Origin: Providencia sp. PROV188
GTDB taxonomy: Bacteria > Pseudomonadota > Gammaproteobacteria > Enterobacterales > Enterobacteriaceae
Assembly: GCF_027595165.1 (NCBI RefSeq)
Contig: NZ_CP097291.1
Location: forward strand, 124,001-188,000
Length of the DNA stretch: 64,000 bases
Direction: 5' to 3'
Position numbers and translations under genes: made by a program. Positions 62,238 to 64,000 of the stretch are shown in pieces. How positions within the stretch are numbered: the stretch's first letter is position 1; every line of letters starts with the position of its first letter. The notes below the pieces were generated by a model, which was given only the letters and a program-made list of their open reading frames with translations, had not been told where the DNA came from and made no database searches.

Positions 62238-64000
62238 ATGAAAAACTTAACCGGATTTTTATTGCAGATCCGTAATCGCCCTGAGCTGATGGTGCTAGTC
62301 ATCATGGTGATGGTTATTGCGATGCTGATTATTCCGTTACCTACCGTCTTGGTCGATTTATTGATTGCACTGAACATTATGATTTCGGTGCTGATCTTTA
62401 TGAGCTCGTTTTATATTACGCGCGTTCTTAACTTCCAATCCTTCCCGTCTATTTTGCTGATTAGCACGCTGTTTAGATTGGCGCTCTCTATTAGTACCAG
62501 CCGACTTATTCTGCTTGAAGCAGATGCTGGCGACATTATCGATACCTTCGGTGAGTTCGTTATTCAGGACAACTTAGTGGTAGGAATGGTGGTATTCGCC
62601 ATCGTGACGATCGTGCAATTTATTGTTATCACTAAAGGTTCAGAACGTATTGCTGAAGTGGCAGCTCGCTTCTCTTTGGATGCGATGCCCGGAAAACAGA
62701 TGAGCATCGATGCGGATTTACGCGCTGGGGTTATCGATGAAGCGACCGTGAAAATTAAACGTGGCGAACTGGAAAAAGAGAGCCAATTATTCGGTTCTTT
62801 TGACGGTGCGATGAAGTTCATCAAAGGGGATGCCATTGCCGGTATCGTGATTATTTTCGTCAACTTAATCGGCGGAATATCCGTGGGTACGGCTCAGCAA
62901 GGCATGGATCTCTCCACGGCATTAAATACCTTCACGTTATTAACCATCGGTGATGGGTTGGTCGCACAAATTCCAGCGCTGCTTATCTCTATCAGTGCGG
63001 GCTTTATTGTGACCCGCGTGGGTGGCAATGATAAAAACTTGGGTGAAAACATTGTTTCTGAACTTTTTGACAATGATTTCACCATCCTGATCACCGCATT
63101 TATCGTGCTATTCATGGGGTTTTTACCCGGATTTCCAACCGCCATTTTCTTATTCCTTGCGGCATTGCTGATGGGGTTATTTGCCACTCGCTATTTTAAA
63201 AAGCGTAAAGCACAGCGAAAAGAGCAGCAATTGGGTGAGGAAAATCTGCAAACCGAAGCCACTGAAGGGGAAACTCAGCGCGCGAATGATGATTTCGACG
63301 ATGAGTATATTCCTGAAACTTTACCCGTCATTATCTCGGTTAATCAGCAATATAAGCAGCATCTAGAAGATAATAATTTTCTATCTCGCATGAAAAAAGA
63401 TGTGTTTATTCGTTATGGATATCGCATTCCAGATATTGCCATTAACTATTCGCCTATCGTGCCAGAAAACAAAATTGTGGTGCTAATAAACGAAGTAAAA
63501 GCGGGTGAATACGATGTCTATTTTCATGGTCAACGCTTACTAACAGCGAATGATGAGCTGGAATACCTTGGTATGGAACTCATCAAATATACCGATGAAT
63601 ATGGTTCAGTCAGCACCTGGTTTGACAACCAATACAGCGAAAACGTCGAGCAACTCGGTCTATTAGTGCGCGATGACGTAACGGAAATGATTGATTGCGT
63701 CAGTACGCTGCTTTTACGCCACATCAATGAATTCTTCGGGATCCAAGAAACTAAAAATTTACTGGATGATCTTGAAAGAAAGTACCCCGAATTACTGAAA
63801 GAATGCTATCGCCACGCCACCGTACAAAAAGTCACGGAAGTTTTTCAACGTTTATTAATGGAAAAAATTTCGGTGCGCAATATGAAGCTAATTATTGAAA
63901 CCTTAGTGCAATGGGTGCCCAAAGAGAAAGACAGCATGATGCTGGTAGAGCACATTCGCAGCTCAATGGCGCGTTATATCTCATCCCGTTTCTCGGTGGA
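62238..64000 (+). CDS. invA: T3SS export gate protein InvA (SctV), partial at right edge
   Basis: At least 587 residues, cut by the window end (InvA about 685). Starts MKNLTGFLLQIRNRPELMVL, then a multi-span membrane block (VMVIAMLIIPLPTVLVDLLI, ISTLFRLALSISTSRLILLE, GDAIAGIVIIFVNLIGGISV) with the conserved FHIPEP region around RFSLDAMPGKQMSIDADLRA. A cytoplasmic linker and ring-forming domain follow (LPVIISVNQQYKQHLEDNNF, LVRDDVTEMIDCVSTLLLRH). The central protein of the type III export gate. No frameshift seen. Confidence 0.95.
   Translation, partial: MKNLTGFLLQIRNRPELMVLVIMVMVIAMLIIPLPTVLVDLLIALNIMISVLIFMSSFYITRVLNFQSFPSILLISTLFRLALSISTSRLILLEADAGDIIDTFGEFVIQDNLVVGMVVFAIVTIVQFIVITKGSERIAEVAARFSLDAMPGKQMSIDADLRAGVIDEATVKIKRGELEKESQLFGSFDGAMKFIKGDAIAGIVIIFVNLIGGISVGTAQQGMDLSTALNTFTLLTIGDGLVAQIPALLISISAGFIVTRVGGNDKNLGENIVSELFDNDFTILITAFIVLFMGFLPGFPTAIFLFLAALLMGLFATRYFKKRKAQRKEQQLGEENLQTEATEGETQRANDDFDDEYIPETLPVIISVNQQYKQHLEDNNFLSRMKKDVFIRYGYRIPDIAINYSPIVPENKIVVLINEVKAGEYDVYFHGQRLLTANDELEYLGMELIKYTDEYGSVSTWFDNQYSENVEQLGLLVRDDVTEMIDCVSTLLLRHINEFFGIQETKNLLDDLERKYPELLKECYRHATVQKVTEVFQRLLMEKISVRNMKLIIETLVQWVPKEKDSMMLVEHIRSSMARYISSRFSV

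Overview
The window looks like a chromosomal segment of a Morganellaceae enterobacterium, most likely Providencia. The reasons are the AT-rich intergenic DNA, four small XRE regulators of the MrpJ type, enterobacterial core genes (dmsABCD, msrPQ, hprRS, codBA) that match E. coli in order and length, and an SPI-1-like type III secretion system. The genus call is inference from gene content, without any database search. No tRNA, rRNA, insertion sequence, phage gene or CRISPR array was seen.

Layout from left to right. (1) 1-5189, minus strand: a chaperone-usher fimbrial operon that runs off the left edge. It has a major pilin, three further subunits and three chaperones, the last broken by two frame changes; its usher is not in the window. 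An MrpJ-like regulator lies upstream. (2) 5943-7827: yaiL, an RluA-family pseudouridine synthase and a cold-shock-domain protein. (3) 8560-15335: an E. coli common pilus (ecpABCDE) operon, preceded by an MrpJ-like XRE gene where E. coli has the LuxR-type ecpR. (4) 15342-21636, minus strand: a second complete chaperone-usher operon (pilin, usher, chaperone, two-domain adhesin, three subunits). (5) 22062-23825: a membrane-bound MarT/ToxR-like activator with its FidL-like partner, and a third MrpJ-like gene. (6) 24517-33130: DMSO reductase dmsABC with chaperone dmsD, the periplasmic methionine sulfoxide repair system msrPQ, and the HprRS two-component system. (7) 33303-42731: codBA with a PurR box, a DcuC-family carrier with an AbgA-like M20 hydrolase, an M20 carbamoylase-like hydrolase and an aromatic-acid-type FUSC exporter. 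(8) 42954-52517: a fourth MrpJ-like gene and a 2788-residue invasin-type inverse autotransporter. (9) 52846 to the right edge: an SPI-1-type type III system, with a pilotin-like lipoprotein and a soluble winged-helix regulator, the prgHIJK-orgABC operon on the minus strand, and invF-invG-invE-invA on the plus strand, invA being cut by the window end.

Taken together this is a host-interaction region (three pili, one giant adhesin, one injectisome) interleaved with anaerobic respiration, envelope oxidative repair and nucleobase or amino-acid salvage genes. Each of the four adhesin loci has an MrpJ-like regulator beside it. In Proteus, MrpJ-type proteins couple fimbrial expression to reduced motility, so the same kind of coordination is plausible here. 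The non-coding signals I find most notable are a five-hairpin cluster between dmsC and dmsD, a near-perfect CusR/HprR-type palindrome upstream of msrP, hairpins directly downstream of each of the three major pilin genes, and a PurR box upstream of codB.
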